A program made the position numbers and the translations under genes. Below, piece by piece: positions 48,955 through 58,305 of a DNA stretch of 64,000 nucleotides. The DNA is taken from NCBI GenBank assembly GCA_942490645.1, contig CALNXN010000010.1, forward strand, positions 248,001 to 312,000, given 5' to 3'. Source of the DNA: CALNXN01 sp942490645 (GTDB taxonomy: Bacteria; Pseudomonadota; Alphaproteobacteria; Rhodobacterales; Rhodobacteraceae). Within the stretch, counting starts at the first letter, position 1, and the number at the start of each line of letters is the position of its first letter. Under the pieces are notes generated by a model, which did not search any database, was not told where the DNA came from, and was given only the letters and a program-made list of their open reading frames with translations.

Positions 48955-50109
48955 TCAGGTTCCTCTCAGGGATGTTGCAATGGGATAGCCACTCAGGAAC
49001 CGGGCGCGCAGGATGGCGACCCATACGATGACGGCCAGAAGCTGGTGGAAAATGGCGATATGCACCGGCGCACCATAAAGAACGGTCACAATGCCCAGCA
49101 CGATCTGCAGCGACATCGCCGCCAGCACCGCGTTAAAAGCCGTGCGCGTTCTTGGATAGGCGGACTTGCGTCCGCGCAACCACACCACGACCGTAAAGGC
49201 AAAGAGCAGATACCCGGTGATACGGTGGATGAATTGCACCAGACCGGGGCTTTCAAAGAAATTGCGCCACACGGGTTCGAGCACAAAGGCGGATGCGGGA
49301 AAAAACTGTCCGCCCATCAACGGCCAGTCAGTATAGCTGCGGCCCGCGTCGATACCCGCGACCAGCGCGCCGATCAGGATTTGCAGGAACGAGAAATGCA
49401 GCAACCCCGTGGAGAGGCCCCATTGCTTGGCCTCCTTGGCGCGGCGGGCTTGCATCAGATCGGACGCGCTGCGCCCCAATTCCATCACATACCATGTGAT
49501 GATCCCCAGAATGGCAAAGGCCAGCCCCAGATGCGTGGCCAGTCGGTAGCTGGCGACATCCGTCATCCCCTCACCCTGCGTCACGCCAGAGGCGACCATC
49601 CACCAGCCGATCGCCCCCTGCAGACCGCCCAATGCGCCCAGCAGAAACAACCGCCCCGTCCAGCCCGTCGGGATCTGGCGGCGCAAGCCAAACCATGCGA
49701 ACCCGACCGCCCAGACCAGCCCGACCACGCGGCCCAACTGGCGGTGACCCCATTCCCACCAATAGATCACCTTGAAATCACTCAGGTCCATCCACTGGTT
49801 CTGGATGCGAAATTCGTCAATGGCCTGATATTTTTCAAACTCGGATTGCCATTCGGCGGCATTCATCGGCGGAAGGGCTCCGGTGATGGGGCGCCATTCG
49901 GTGATGCTGAGCCCGCTGTCGGTCAGACGTGTCAGACCGCCCACGGCAATCATCGCAAACACCAGCGCAAAGAGCACCATCAGCCAGATTCGGATTGCGC
50001 CACGAGCGCCGCCATGGCCCTTGTCGATCAGCCCCGGTTGCGCCACAGGTTTCGCGGCCTCAGGCGTGCCGACCTCTTCAAAAAGCTTGCGTTTGCTGCT
50101 CACCGCCAC
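48955..50109 (-). CDS. ctaA: Heme A synthase (CtaA/COX15)
   Basis: A 384-residue inner-membrane protein with eight helices that converts heme O to heme A for cytochrome c oxidase. Conserved histidines are seen in YWWEWGHRQLGRVVGL, RLATHLGLAFA, FIHRITGYLLF and IFHQLLAVIVW; also GLTRLTDSGLSITEWRPITG. This is the longer COX15-like form of alphaproteobacteria. Starts at GTG: 50109 or, with GAGG better spaced, 50103. Upstream lies the divergent-free gap to trmJ on the same strand (57 bp); the M32 gene follows one base after. Confidence 0.95.
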   Translation of the reverse strand: MAVSSKRKLFEEVGTPEAAKPVAQPGLIDKGHGGARGAIRIWLMVLFALVFAMIAVGGLTRLTDSGLSITEWRPITGALPPMNAAEWQSEFEKYQAIDEFRIQNQWMDLSDFKVIYWWEWGHRQLGRVVGLVWAVGFAWFGLRRQIPTGWTGRLFLLGALGGLQGAIGWWMVASGVTQGEGMTDVASYRLATHLGLAFAILGIITWYVMELGRSASDLMQARRAKEAKQWGLSTGLLHFSFLQILIGALVAGIDAGRSYTDWPLMGGQFFPASAFVLEPVWRNFFESPGLVQFIHRITGYLLFAFTVVVWLRGRKSAYPRTRTAFNAVLAAMSLQIVLGIVTVLYGAPVHIAIFHQLLAVIVWVAILRARFLSGYPIATSLRGT

Positions 50110-50166
50110 GTCCTCATGTATTGGTCTTGATCCATACCTATGTCGCCGACCGGGCGACGTCCAGCG

Positions 50167-50925
50167 TCAGCCGTCGCCCCGCATCTTCCACCGGACCATC
50201 TGCCGCAGCACACCGTGCAGCATCTGCACGTCAGCGCGCGTCAACGGCATCCGCGACCACATATTCCGCAGGTTGGTGCGCATCGATTGTGCCTTGTGTT
50301 CGGGAAAGAAAAACCCGGCATCTGTCAGGCGTTCGTCGTAATGCGCAGCCAGATGTTCGACCTCCTGCGCCTCGGCCCACTCCGTGCCTGCCATCTCTGT
50401 CGTGGTTTGGATGTAGTCACCCGTCTGGCGCATCCACTCGTACCCGACCAAGAGCACGCATTGCGCCAGATTGAGCGAGGGAAACGCCGGGTTAACCGGC
50501 ACGGAAATCAAGGCGTTGGCGCGTGCGATATCTTCGTTTTCCAGCCCTGCCCGTTCCGGCCCGAACATCACCGCCACGCGCTGGCCTTGCGCAATACGGG
50601 CCGCAGCATCCGCCATTGCGGCCTCCGGACTGAGCACTGGTTTGGTCAGATCGCGTTGGCGGGCCGTGGTGGCGTAGACAAAGCTCTGTTCCTCCAGCGC
50701 ACCAGCCAGATTGTCGCTGATGCGAGCGGCGTCCAACAGACGGCCCGCACCGCTGGCCATGGCCACGGCAGAGGGGTTCGGCCACCCGTCACGCGGCGCC
50801 ACGATACGCATATGATCTAGGCCAAAATTCCACATCGCCCGCGCGGCGGCACCAATGTTTTCACCCATTTGTGGGCGCACCAACACAATGGCTGGACCAT
50901 CTGGAGACTTGACAGGTTCACTCAT
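50167..50925 (-). CDS. tRNA (Cm32/Um32) methyltransferase TrmJ-like (SpoU family)
   Basis: A 252-residue SPOUT methyltransferase. The SpoU motifs are IVLVRPQMGENIGAAARAMWNFG (motif 1; shorter quote VRPQMGENIGAAARAM), VMFGPERAGLENEDIA (motif 2) and SLNLAQCVLLVGYE (motif 3), which form the SAM-binding knot. N- and C-terminal layout is that of TrmJ, which methylates the ribose at position 32 of tRNAs. Start 50925 is set by homology; the open extension to 51060 is not used. Divergent from the thiE-like gene. Confidence 0.88.
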   Translation of the reverse strand: MSEPVKSPDGPAIVLVRPQMGENIGAAARAMWNFGLDHMRIVAPRDGWPNPSAVAMASGAGRLLDAARISDNLAGALEEQSFVYATTARQRDLTKPVLSPEAAMADAAARIAQGQRVAVMFGPERAGLENEDIARANALISVPVNPAFPSLNLAQCVLLVGYEWMRQTGDYIQTTTEMAGTEWAEAQEVEHLAAHYDERLTDAGFFFPEHKAQSMRTNLRNMWSRMPLTRADVQMLHGVLRQMVRWKMRGDG

Positions 50926-51058
50926 ATCCGCGTCATACGCGGCGCAACGAGCCTGCGCAAGAACACCCCAAAACCAAAAGATCCGTCGCGCATCTGCATA
51001 GAAGTTTTCTTTCGCCCACGCTTGCGTTACTCCTGCGCCAAAGACCAAAGGACTTCGC

Positions 51059-51679
51059 ATGGATACGCCTGAGCAACCGCAGCTTTATCTGATCACACCC
51101 ACCGAGTTTGAGCTGAGCCAATTTCCCGACCAACTGGCGCGCGTTCTCGATGCGGTGCCTGCCGCCTGCGTGCGCCTTGCGCTGTCGAGCAAGGACGAAG
51201 ACCGGTTGAGCCGGGCCGCAGATGCGCTGCGCGAAGTCACCCACGCACGCGACGTGGCGTTGGTGATCACCGACCATTTTCTGATGGTCGAGCGGTTGGG
51301 GCTGGATGGCGTGCACCTCAGCGATGCCGCCAAATCCGTGCGCCACACGCGCAAGGAACTGGGGCCGGACGCGATTGTCGGCAGCTACTGTGGCACGTCG
51401 CGCCATGATGGCATGAGTGCAGGTGAGGCAGGTGCTGACTACATCAGCTTTGGCCCGACACAAGCGTCCACCCTTGGGGACGGCAGTTTTGCCGAACTTG
51501 ATATGTTTCAATGGTGGTCCGAAGTGATCGAGGTGCCCGTCGTGGCCGAAGGTGCCTTGGACGCAGCAATGGTCGCCAAACTGGCCCCCTACACGGATTT
51601 CTTCGCCATTGGCGATGAAATCTGGGGCGCAGAAGACCCCGTTTCGGCCCTCCACGCCCTGACACGCAGTATCGGCTGA
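51059..51679 (+). CDS. Thiamine phosphate synthase-like protein (ThiE/TenI family)
   Basis: A 206-residue TIM-barrel protein of the ThiE/TenI superfamily. The segments LYLITPTEFELSQFP, VALVITDHFLMVERLGLDGVHLSD (short: DHFLMVERLGLDGVHLSD), SYCGTSRHDGMSAGEAGADYISFGP and VVAEGALDAAMV follow the family. Compared with E. coli ThiE the phosphate-binding and pyrimidine residues look altered (CGTSRHD instead of the usual S-x-H), so it may be a TenI-like or non-thiamine member. No thiC, thiD or TPP riboswitch is nearby. Convergent with hupE. Confidence 0.78.
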   Translation: MDTPEQPQLYLITPTEFELSQFPDQLARVLDAVPAACVRLALSSKDEDRLSRAADALREVTHARDVALVITDHFLMVERLGLDGVHLSDAAKSVRHTRKELGPDAIVGSYCGTSRHDGMSAGEAGADYISFGPTQASTLGDGSFAELDMFQWWSEVIEVPVVAEGALDAAMVAKLAPYTDFFAIGDEIWGAEDPVSALHALTRSIG

Positions 51680-51683
51680 CCGC

Positions 51684-52880
51684 TCAGAAAAACACGCGTT
51701 CAACGCTCCAATAGGCTCCGATCGCTGCAATGATCAGCGACGCGGGGATAGACACGGCCCGGAACATCACTGGGTATGATCCTACCGGCGCTTCGGTTTC
51801 GGACAGGTACATGCGTCGCGCGAGGCGTACCGCAATGACCAACATGATCGCAGCCAGCGCGATGACGGTCAGCTGCCCCAATTCCACACCGACGTTGAAC
51901 CCGATCAATGCGGGGATGAACTGATCCTCCGGCAGGCCAAAATCGCCCAGCACCGAGGCAAAGCCCAAACCGTGCAATAGGCCGAACCCGAAAATGACCA
52001 GCGGACGCCATCGGCTCAGCCCGGAGGTAAAGACGTTTTCAACGGCGACATAGACGATCGACGCTGCAATCAACGGCTCAACAATAGACCCCGGGACACT
52101 CACCCACCCCAGCGCGCCAAGGGCCAGTGTGACGGTATGGGCAAGCGTGAACGCGCTGACCTGCCACAACAGCGGGCCGAACTTGGTGCTGAGGAAAAAC
52201 AGCCCCAGCACGAACAGAATATGATCCAGCCCCTTGGGCAGGATGTGATCGAACCCAACGGGAATATAGGCGGCAAAAGCCTCCCACGGGGTTTGCGCGT
52301 CGCCACCGCCCAACGAAATAGCCGGGCTGGCTTGCCCACCTTCGAGATACCCGGTGAAGGGCGCATCGACCCCTTGCTGGCGCAAGACAAGCGCGCCGGA
52401 TCCCGAAGGCCATGCAAACACCAGTTGCGTGGCCCCTTCAGGCAAGATGCCCTCGACCGACAAAAGCGAGACCCGCGGCAACTCCAGATCAGCCACCTCG
52501 GGCACCTCAAGCGCGACCTGATCCAATGGCACCACGACATCACCAGAGGTGACAATCCCAACCGTCGACCACTCGCGGATCAGATCGGGTACACGGGCCA
52601 TCAGGTCCTGAGTGCTGAGCGCGCGCAGGGCATCGTAATCCGCAGCACCTTCGGCATCATTGGTGTCGGTGACCACATCAAGGTCTATGCCGGACAGGAG
52701 CGCTTCGATGTTTACGCGGAAATCCAACCGGATGGTGCCATTGTCCTGAACAGTGAAATCCGCAATGGTGGGCACAACTTCGTGGGCGCGTGACACCGAA
52801 GCCCACGCCAGCATAGAAATGCAAATGACAACCGCAGTGGCCCAAAGCCGTTTCGCAGCAAAAGAAGAAATGACACCCAT
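51684..52880 (-). CDS. HupE/UreJ-family membrane protein with periplasmic N-domain
   Basis: A 398-residue protein. It has a signal peptide (up to SVSRA), a periplasmic domain of about 190 residues beginning HEVVPTIADF, and a C-terminal membrane domain of seven or so helices with the HupE signatures FDHILPKGLDHILFVLGLFFL, AFTLAHTVTLALGALGW, FGLLHGLGFASVLGDFGLP and GFNVGVELGQL. Histidine-rich helices of this kind are linked to nickel or cobalt uptake. It is divergent from a DUF4198 gene whose start codon shares the CATG at 52878-52881 with its own. Start at 52880 gives the right signal peptide; the frame is open to 52925. Confidence 0.85.
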   Translation of the reverse strand: MGVISSFAAKRLWATAVVICISMLAWASVSRAHEVVPTIADFTVQDNGTIRLDFRVNIEALLSGIDLDVVTDTNDAEGAADYDALRALSTQDLMARVPDLIREWSTVGIVTSGDVVVPLDQVALEVPEVADLELPRVSLLSVEGILPEGATQLVFAWPSGSGALVLRQQGVDAPFTGYLEGGQASPAISLGGGDAQTPWEAFAAYIPVGFDHILPKGLDHILFVLGLFFLSTKFGPLLWQVSAFTLAHTVTLALGALGWVSVPGSIVEPLIAASIVYVAVENVFTSGLSRWRPLVIFGFGLLHGLGFASVLGDFGLPEDQFIPALIGFNVGVELGQLTVIALAAIMLVIAVRLARRMYLSETEAPVGSYPVMFRAVSIPASLIIAAIGAYWSVERVFF

Positions 52881-53691
52881 GATCCTGATCCGTTCAATTT
52901 TTTTGGTGCTGGCTTTGTTACACACCAGCGCAGCCGTTGCCCATGAGTTTTGGATTGATCCGCAGGAGTATCAAGTGCAATCGGGCGATCAACTTGTGGC
53001 AAATCTGCGCAATGGTCAAAACTTCGACGGAATTGCGCTGGCATGGTTCGAAAATCGCTTCACGCGGTTTGAAATGGTCAGCGGGGACAGCGTCACACCC
53101 GTTTTGGGACGGATGGGTGACACGCCGGCCTTGCAAAGCACTGCACCGATGGATGGTTTGCTGATCATCCTGCATGAAACCGAACCCTCGAGCCTGACAT
53201 ATACCGAATGGGACAAATTTCTCGCCTTCGCCGCGCATAAGGATTTTCCCAACGCCGCGTCTGATCACGCAGCCGCCGGTTGGCCTCAGGACAAATTCCG
53301 CGAAAGCTACACCCGTCACGCCAAGGCGCTGGTGGCTGTGGGCAAGGGCGCCGGTCAGGATCGGGCGTTTGGGCTGGCCACCGAATTCGTGGCGCGCACC
53401 AACCCTTATGATCCGGAGTTTGACGGTCAGATGATTGTCGACGTGCTCTATCAAGGGCAGCCGCGCGGCGACGCACAGGTCGAAGTGTTCGAGCGTGCGC
53501 CAGATGGCAGCGTGAACATCACCCTCACGCGCACCGATGCCGACGGACAGGCCGTTGTACCCGTGAAACCGGGCCACAGCTACCTCTTTGATGCCGTGGT
53601 TTTGCGCCCGGCAGACGCGGCGGGAACATCCGAAACCGCTCCGGTCTGGGAAACGCTTTGGGCGGCTCTCACCTTTGCGGTGCCGGGCTGA
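52879..53691 (+). CDS. DUF4198 family periplasmic protein
   Basis: A 270-residue exported protein. Signal peptide MILIRSIFLVLALLHTSAAVA, mature start HEFWIDPQEYQVQSGDQLVANLRNGQ, the typical lead of DUF4198 proteins, some of which serve as periplasmic partners of nickel transporters (NikK-like). A carboxypeptidase-regulatory-like beta domain follows with GQPRGDAQVEVFERAPDG and LTRTDADGQAVVPVKPGHSYL; a last hydrophobic WAALTF segment closes it. Together with HupE it may form a metal uptake unit. The start could also be ATG 52870 (three codons earlier). Both choices overlap the hupE start. Confidence 0.82.
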   Translation: MILIRSIFLVLALLHTSAAVAHEFWIDPQEYQVQSGDQLVANLRNGQNFDGIALAWFENRFTRFEMVSGDSVTPVLGRMGDTPALQSTAPMDGLLIILHETEPSSLTYTEWDKFLAFAAHKDFPNAASDHAAAGWPQDKFRESYTRHAKALVAVGKGAGQDRAFGLATEFVARTNPYDPEFDGQMIVDVLYQGQPRGDAQVEVFERAPDGSVNITLTRTDADGQAVVPVKPGHSYLFDAVVLRPADAAGTSETAPVWETLWAALTFAVPG

Positions 53692-53737
53692 ACGCACGCC
53701 CTTGAACCTGCCCGCACAGCGCGTCATGAAGGCAAGC

Positions 53738-54631
53738 ATGAGCAAAATCCCTGATATCCTGTGCATCGGTTCGGTGCTTTGGGACGTGATCGGTCGATCC
53801 GCCAGCGTGATGCGGCAAGGGTCGGATGTGCCGGGCCGTATTACCCGCCTGCCGGGTGGCGTCGCGATGAACATCGCGATGACACTGGCGCGCTTTGGGC
53901 TGACGCCTGCCCTGCTCACTGCCATTGGGCGTGACCCCGAAGGCGACGAGTTGATCGCGGCCTGTGCGGCACGCGGCTTGATCACTGACACCGTTTATCG
54001 TTCTGATGATCTGCCGACGGATCGCTATATGGCTGTTGAAGGGGCCAACGGGCTGATTGCGGCGATTGCCGACGCCCATTCACTGGAAGCAGCGGGCGCC
54101 AAGATCCTGGCACCCCTATCGGATGGCCGGATCGCAAGCGATGACGCACCTTATTCCGGTCTGGTGGCGCTCGATGGGAACCTGACACTGGATCTGCTGA
54201 GCGAAATCACCTCCAGTGCGTTATTGGCGAAGGCGGATCTCAGGGTCGCGCCTGCCTCACCCGGCAAGGCCGAGCGGTTGTTGCCTTTTGTGCAGGCGTC
54301 GCGCGGGACTCTCTATGTCAACCTGGAGGAGGCCAGCCTGCTGTGTCAGCGGAAATTTCAGACCTCGCGAGACGCGGCCATGGGGCTGCTGGATCGGGGC
54401 GCGGCCCGGGTTTTGGTCACGGATGGCGGCTCTGATGCCACCCAAGGCCACGCAGACACCTTGTTGACCCAAACGCCGCCGCAGGTTCTTGTTACGCGCG
54501 TCACAGGCGCCGGCGACACCTTCATGGCCGCTCATATCGCCGCCGAAGCGGACGGTATGGCACCTGATACCGCCCTGCACCGCGCGCTCAACGCCGCCGC
54601 CACGTATGTTTCGGGAGAAACCGCCCTATGA
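53738..54631 (+). CDS. psuK: PfkB-family kinase, pseudouridine kinase
   Basis: A 297-residue ribokinase-family sugar kinase. It has CIGSVLWDVIGRS at the front, LPGGVAMNIAMTLARFGLTP for substrate binding, and VTRVTGAGDTFMAAHIAAE with the catalytic aspartate (GAGD). Taken alone it would be a generic PfkB kinase; because its stop overlaps the psuG start by four bases, pseudouridine kinase is the best call, phosphorylating pseudouridine before PsuG splits it. ATG 53738 has GAAGG six bases upstream; the frame is open much further 5'. Confidence 0.87.
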   Translation: MSKIPDILCIGSVLWDVIGRSASVMRQGSDVPGRITRLPGGVAMNIAMTLARFGLTPALLTAIGRDPEGDELIAACAARGLITDTVYRSDDLPTDRYMAVEGANGLIAAIADAHSLEAAGAKILAPLSDGRIASDDAPYSGLVALDGNLTLDLLSEITSSALLAKADLRVAPASPGKAERLLPFVQASRGTLYVNLEEASLLCQRKFQTSRDAAMGLLDRGAARVLVTDGGSDATQGHADTLLTQTPPQVLVTRVTGAGDTFMAAHIAAEADGMAPDTALHRALNAAATYVSGETAL

Positions 54632-55551
54632 GCTTGCCCACGATCCATTCCGCCGAAGTCGCCGCCGCACGTGCCGCTGGGCGCCCTATCGTGGCGCTCG
54701 AAAGCACGATCATTACCCACGGCATGCCCTATCCCCAAAACCTTGAGGTCGCGCGTGACGTGGAAAACGATATCCGCGCCAAGGGCGTGACACCCGCGAC
54801 GATTGCGGTGATGGAAGGACAATTGCGCATCGGGTTGGAGCCTGAGCAATTGGCGGAGCTGGCCCAAGCCAAGGGCGTGGCTAAACTTTCGCGCGCGGAT
54901 ATGGCCGTCTGCATCGCGACAGGCGGCACAGGTGCCACCACCGTGGCCGCAACCATGATCGCCGCGCGGCTTGCCGGGATCGAGGTCTTTGCGACGGGCG
55001 GCATCGGTGGGGTTCATCGCGGAGCTGAAACAACGTTCGACATCTCGGCCGATCTAATCGAATTGGCGCAAACCCCGGTGACGGTCGTGGCCGCAGGGGC
55101 CAAGGCCATTCTGGATGTCGCCAAGACGCTGGAGGTGCTCGAGACGCAAGGCGTGCCGGTGATCACCTACGGCCAAGACAGTTTCCCCGCCTTCTGGAGC
55201 GCGCAATCGCCGCTGAAATCGCCGTTGCGGATGGATGACCCGGTCAGTATCGCGCGCGCACACAGAACGCGGGGCGCCTTGGGATTGCCAGGTGGGCAGC
55301 TGATCGCCAATCCCATTCCAAAGGCCGATGAAATTGCCAACACCGTCCTCGCCCCGATCATCGCGCAAGCACAGGCCGACGCGGAGACCCATGCGATACG
55401 CGGCAAGGCAGTGACCCCCTATCTGTTGCAACGGATTTTCGAACTGACAGAAGGCCGATCGCTGACCGCCAATATTGCACTGGTGCGCAACAATGCCCGG
55501 CTGGCTGCGGATATTGCACAAGAGCTGAACACTCTGGCGGCAGATGCGTGA
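54628..55551 (+). CDS. psuG: Pseudouridine-5'-phosphate glycosidase
   Basis: A 307-residue enzyme that breaks pseudouridine 5'-phosphate into uracil and ribose 5-phosphate. Family landmarks: VALESTIITHGMPYPQNLE, IAVMEGQLRIGL, the Mn-binding FATGGIGGVHRGAETTFDIS, and the end of the active site in PNPIPKADE-like NPIPKADEI. The lysine K in VTVVAAGAKAILDVAKTLE is the usual catalytic site. Overlaps psuK by ATGA. Downstream 82 bp to the DUF502 gene hold a small GC hairpin but no good terminator. Confidence 0.95.
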   Translation: MSLPTIHSAEVAAARAAGRPIVALESTIITHGMPYPQNLEVARDVENDIRAKGVTPATIAVMEGQLRIGLEPEQLAELAQAKGVAKLSRADMAVCIATGGTGATTVAATMIAARLAGIEVFATGGIGGVHRGAETTFDISADLIELAQTPVTVVAAGAKAILDVAKTLEVLETQGVPVITYGQDSFPAFWSAQSPLKSPLRMDDPVSIARAHRTRGALGLPGGQLIANPIPKADEIANTVLAPIIAQAQADAETHAIRGKAVTPYLLQRIFELTEGRSLTANIALVRNNARLAADIAQELNTLAADA

Positions 55552-55633
55552 ATAGCGCCACTTAAAGGCGCCACCCCATTGTTTAAACCCGTTAAACCGC
55601 CTAACTACTGGATCGACCCTTTTCGGACCGACA

Positions 55634-56350
55634 ATGAACACACCCTTTGATCCCGAGACCCCCCCACCGCCACGCAGAAGCCTGCTCGGCGCGTTTCGCG
55701 CGTCGTTCCTGACAGGTCTTGTGGTCATTGCGCCCGTGGGCCTGACTATCTGGCTGATCTGGTCGGTCGTTGGATGGGTTGACGGGTTCGTGCTGCCGCT
55801 GGTGCCGAATGCCTATCAACCTGATCGTCTGCTGCAGGATTGGCTTGGCCTTGATCCGTCGGTGCAGGTCGACATCCGTGGGATCGGCGTCATCATATTT
55901 CTGGTCTTTACGGTCATCGTAGGCTGGATGGCCAAGGGGCTTTTGGGCCGATCCCTGATCAGCTTTGCCGAAAGCCTGGTGGAGCGGACCCCGGTGGTGC
56001 GCACAATCTATTCGGGGATCAAACAGATTTCCGAGACGGTCTTTGCCCAGTCGGATCGTTCTTTCGAGCAAGCCTGCCTGATCGAATATCCGCGCCGTGG
56101 CATCTGGGCCATTGGCTTTATCTCGACCACGACCAAATACGAGATTGCAGAACGGGGCAACGAGGGCAAACCGATGGTCAGCGTGTTCGTCCCCACAACG
56201 CCCAACCCGACCTCCGGGTTTTTGCTGTTTTTTCCGTCCGACGATGTGATCGAATTGGATATGACGGTCGAAGATGCGGCCAAACTGGTGATCTCGGCTG
56301 GGTTGGTCTATCCTAACGGCAAGGACCCGACGCTGCCGCCGCCGGACTGA
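55634..56350 (+). CDS. DUF502 family membrane protein
   Basis: A 238-residue inner-membrane protein with two helices (about residues 23-45, VVIAPVGLTIWLIWSVVGW, and 76-96, IGVIIFLVFTVIVGWMAKGL) and a soluble domain with FAESLVERTPVVRTIYSGIKQISETV, CLIEYPRRGIWAIGFIS and VFVPTTPNPTSGFLLFFP. These are the DUF502 marks. Related proteins are found in many proteobacteria and plants (LIKE COV); the function is not settled. The start codon follows 82 bp after psuG. It converges with the patatin gene, whose end abuts its stop. Confidence 0.92.
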   Translation: MNTPFDPETPPPPRRSLLGAFRASFLTGLVVIAPVGLTIWLIWSVVGWVDGFVLPLVPNAYQPDRLLQDWLGLDPSVQVDIRGIGVIIFLVFTVIVGWMAKGLLGRSLISFAESLVERTPVVRTIYSGIKQISETVFAQSDRSFEQACLIEYPRRGIWAIGFISTTTKYEIAERGNEGKPMVSVFVPTTPNPTSGFLLFFPSDDVIELDMTVEDAAKLVISAGLVYPNGKDPTLPPPD

Positions 56351-57388
56351 CTACTGGAACATATCCACCAGGTCGACACTGCTGCAGACATTCAGGTCTG
56401 CCTTGTGGTGTTCCAGAAACACATCCGCAGCCCGTTGCCCCGCCTCTTTCAAACGCGCCAACGTATAGGGCGTCGCGACTAGTTTCGTGGCCACGGACAG
56501 TTCATTCATCAACACATCATCGGCAATCATATGAACCAGAACCCGGCTCATGCTGCCTTTTGCGATTTTACCTTCGTCAAGCAGGCGTTGCACGAATTCG
56601 ATCGCCCGCAATTCGCGCAAAAGCGAGGAATTAAAGCTGATCTCATTGATCCGGTTTTGAATCTGTTGCGCCGTGCGCGGGATATCCGTGCGTTCCAGCG
56701 GGTTGATGTTGATAATCACGATGTCATCAGGCAGCGACGGATTGAACAGCGGAAACAAGGCCGGGTTGCCGGTATAGCCGCCATCCCAGAAGGCCTCCAC
56801 CATGCCGGTTTCTGCGTCTTCAACCTCGACCGCCTGAAACATCGTCGGCAGACAAGCCGACGCCAGCACGGCATCAGTGTTGATTTCGCTGTCCTTGAAG
56901 ACGCGCACCTTGCCGTTTCGCACCCGCGTGGCACAGACGAACAAACAGGGCGCCGGACCACCTTCGACATGGATCGCTTCGAAATCCATCTGTTCCACGA
57001 TGGGCCGCAATGGATTGCGGTAAAACGGACCGTATGCATAGGGCGAGAGCGTCTGGCTCAGCGCATCAGCGGCCATAAAGGGCAGCGAAAATTCAAGCGC
57101 CCGCGAAACAGAGCTCAACGAGAATGGGGTCATCCATTGTGGCAGTTGCAGTTCAGGGCGCGCACCCACTTCGCGCCACAGCCAGTCCAACCGATCCTGC
57201 GCCCCTTTGCGCCCACCCTCGATCATCCCGGCCTTGAACGCGGCACCATTCAGCGCGCCCGCGCTGGTGCCCGAAATGGCCGAGATGTGCAGGTCCTCCT
57301 CATGCAGCAAACGATCCAGAACACCCCAAGTGAACGCGCCATGCGCGCCACCTCCCTGCAAGGCCAGATTGATCTTTTTCATTGCCAT
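56351..57388 (-). CDS. Patatin-like phospholipase
   Basis: A 345-residue patatin-fold lipid acyl hydrolase. The oxyanion loop is LALQGGGAHGAFTWGVL, the serine lies in GTSAGALNGAAFKAG, and the dyad aspartate in WDGGYTGNPALFP. No signal peptide, so it is cytoplasmic. It lies directly downstream of the 3-hydroxybutyrate dehydrogenase gene (21 bp), and this pairing is common in Rhodobacterales; it might act on polyhydroxybutyrate or membrane lipid, which is inference. The second ATG (57382) is an equally good start. Confidence 0.9.
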   Translation of the reverse strand: MAMKKINLALQGGGAHGAFTWGVLDRLLHEEDLHISAISGTSAGALNGAAFKAGMIEGGRKGAQDRLDWLWREVGARPELQLPQWMTPFSLSSVSRALEFSLPFMAADALSQTLSPYAYGPFYRNPLRPIVEQMDFEAIHVEGGPAPCLFVCATRVRNGKVRVFKDSEINTDAVLASACLPTMFQAVEVEDAETGMVEAFWDGGYTGNPALFPLFNPSLPDDIVIININPLERTDIPRTAQQIQNRINEISFNSSLLRELRAIEFVQRLLDEGKIAKGSMSRVLVHMIADDVLMNELSVATKLVATPYTLARLKEAGQRAADVFLEHHKADLNVCSSVDLVDMFQ

Positions 57389-57409
57389 GTCAGATCCTTC
57401 GCCACGGCG

Positions 57410-58195
57410 TTACAGTGCCGTCCAGCCGCCGTCGACGCTGATCGTGGTGCCGGTGATCTGTGCTGCCGCATCAGAGCACAGGAACGCCGCCGTGCCGCCC
57501 ATTTGCTCGACCGTGGCGAATTCCTTGGAAGGCTGCCGCGTCAGCATGACATCCTTGATCACGTCCTCACGGCTCATGTTGTATTCCTTCATCGTGTCGG
57601 GGATTTGCGACTCGACCAAGGGTGTCAGAACATAGCCCGGACAGATCGCGTTGCAGGTGATCGGATCCTGCGCCGTTTCCAGCGCCACCGTTTTGCTGAG
57701 GCCCACGATGCCATGCTTGGCGGCGATATATGCCGATTTGTAGGGTGACGCCGTCAGACCATGCGCTGACGCGATGTTGATGATCCGCCCCCAGCCGCGT
57801 TCGCGCATACCCGTCACAGCCGCCGCTGATGTGTGAAAGGCGGAACTGAGGTTGATGGCGATGATCGCGTCCCACTTCTCGGCCGGGAAATCCTGAATGG
57901 CCGCCACGTGCTGGATGCCTGCGTTGTTGATCAGAATATCGCATCCGCCCGAGGCCACGATCAGGCGGCGGCAATCGTCGCCTTTGGACATATCCGCCTG
58001 CACGTATTTCGCCTCTACCCCACAGACGCGGGCGATCTCCTCGGCCAAGGCGTGATCTTCGGGATTGTCGGTAAAGCTGTTGAGAACGACATTCGCGCCA
58101 GCCTTGGCCAATTCCTTCGCGATGCCAAGTCCGATGCCGGAGTTGGAGCCTGTAATAACGGCTGTCTTGCCGGAAAGGTCATACGTAAGGGCCAT
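57410..58195 (-). CDS. D-3-hydroxybutyrate dehydrogenase
   Basis: A 261-residue short-chain dehydrogenase. The NAD loop is ITGSNSGIGLGIAKELA, with NNAGIQHV, the catalytic serine in INIASAHGLTASPYK, and the YIAAKHGIVG tyrosine-lysine pair; CPGYVLTPLVESQIPD is typical for bacterial 3-hydroxybutyrate dehydrogenase (BdhA/HbdH). It interconverts 3-hydroxybutyrate and acetoacetate in the breakdown of polyhydroxybutyrate. The patatin-like gene follows. A separate terminator and sRNA candidate lie upstream. Confidence 0.9.
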   Translation of the reverse strand: MALTYDLSGKTAVITGSNSGIGLGIAKELAKAGANVVLNSFTDNPEDHALAEEIARVCGVEAKYVQADMSKGDDCRRLIVASGGCDILINNAGIQHVAAIQDFPAEKWDAIIAINLSSAFHTSAAAVTGMRERGWGRIINIASAHGLTASPYKSAYIAAKHGIVGLSKTVALETAQDPITCNAICPGYVLTPLVESQIPDTMKEYNMSREDVIKDVMLTRQPSKEFATVEQMGGTAAFLCSDAAAQITGTTISVDGGWTAL

Positions 58196-58275
58196 GAGGG
58201 TGCCTCCTTCAAACTGAGTTCACCCTACGTTACATGCTGCACCTGCAAACACCACCACCGGCCACCGCGCTGAGC

Positions 58276-58305
58276 AAAAAAAAACGCCTGCACAAGGCAG
58301 GCGTT
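58276..58305 (-). terminator. Strong Rho-independent terminator of the sRNA candidate
   Basis: On the minus strand the 9-bp stem AACGCCTGC / GCAGGCGTT with loop CTTGT is followed by nine T (58276-58284 read as A on the plus strand). No annotated minus-strand gene lies upstream within three kilobases, so it needs its own transcript. Confidence 0.88.
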
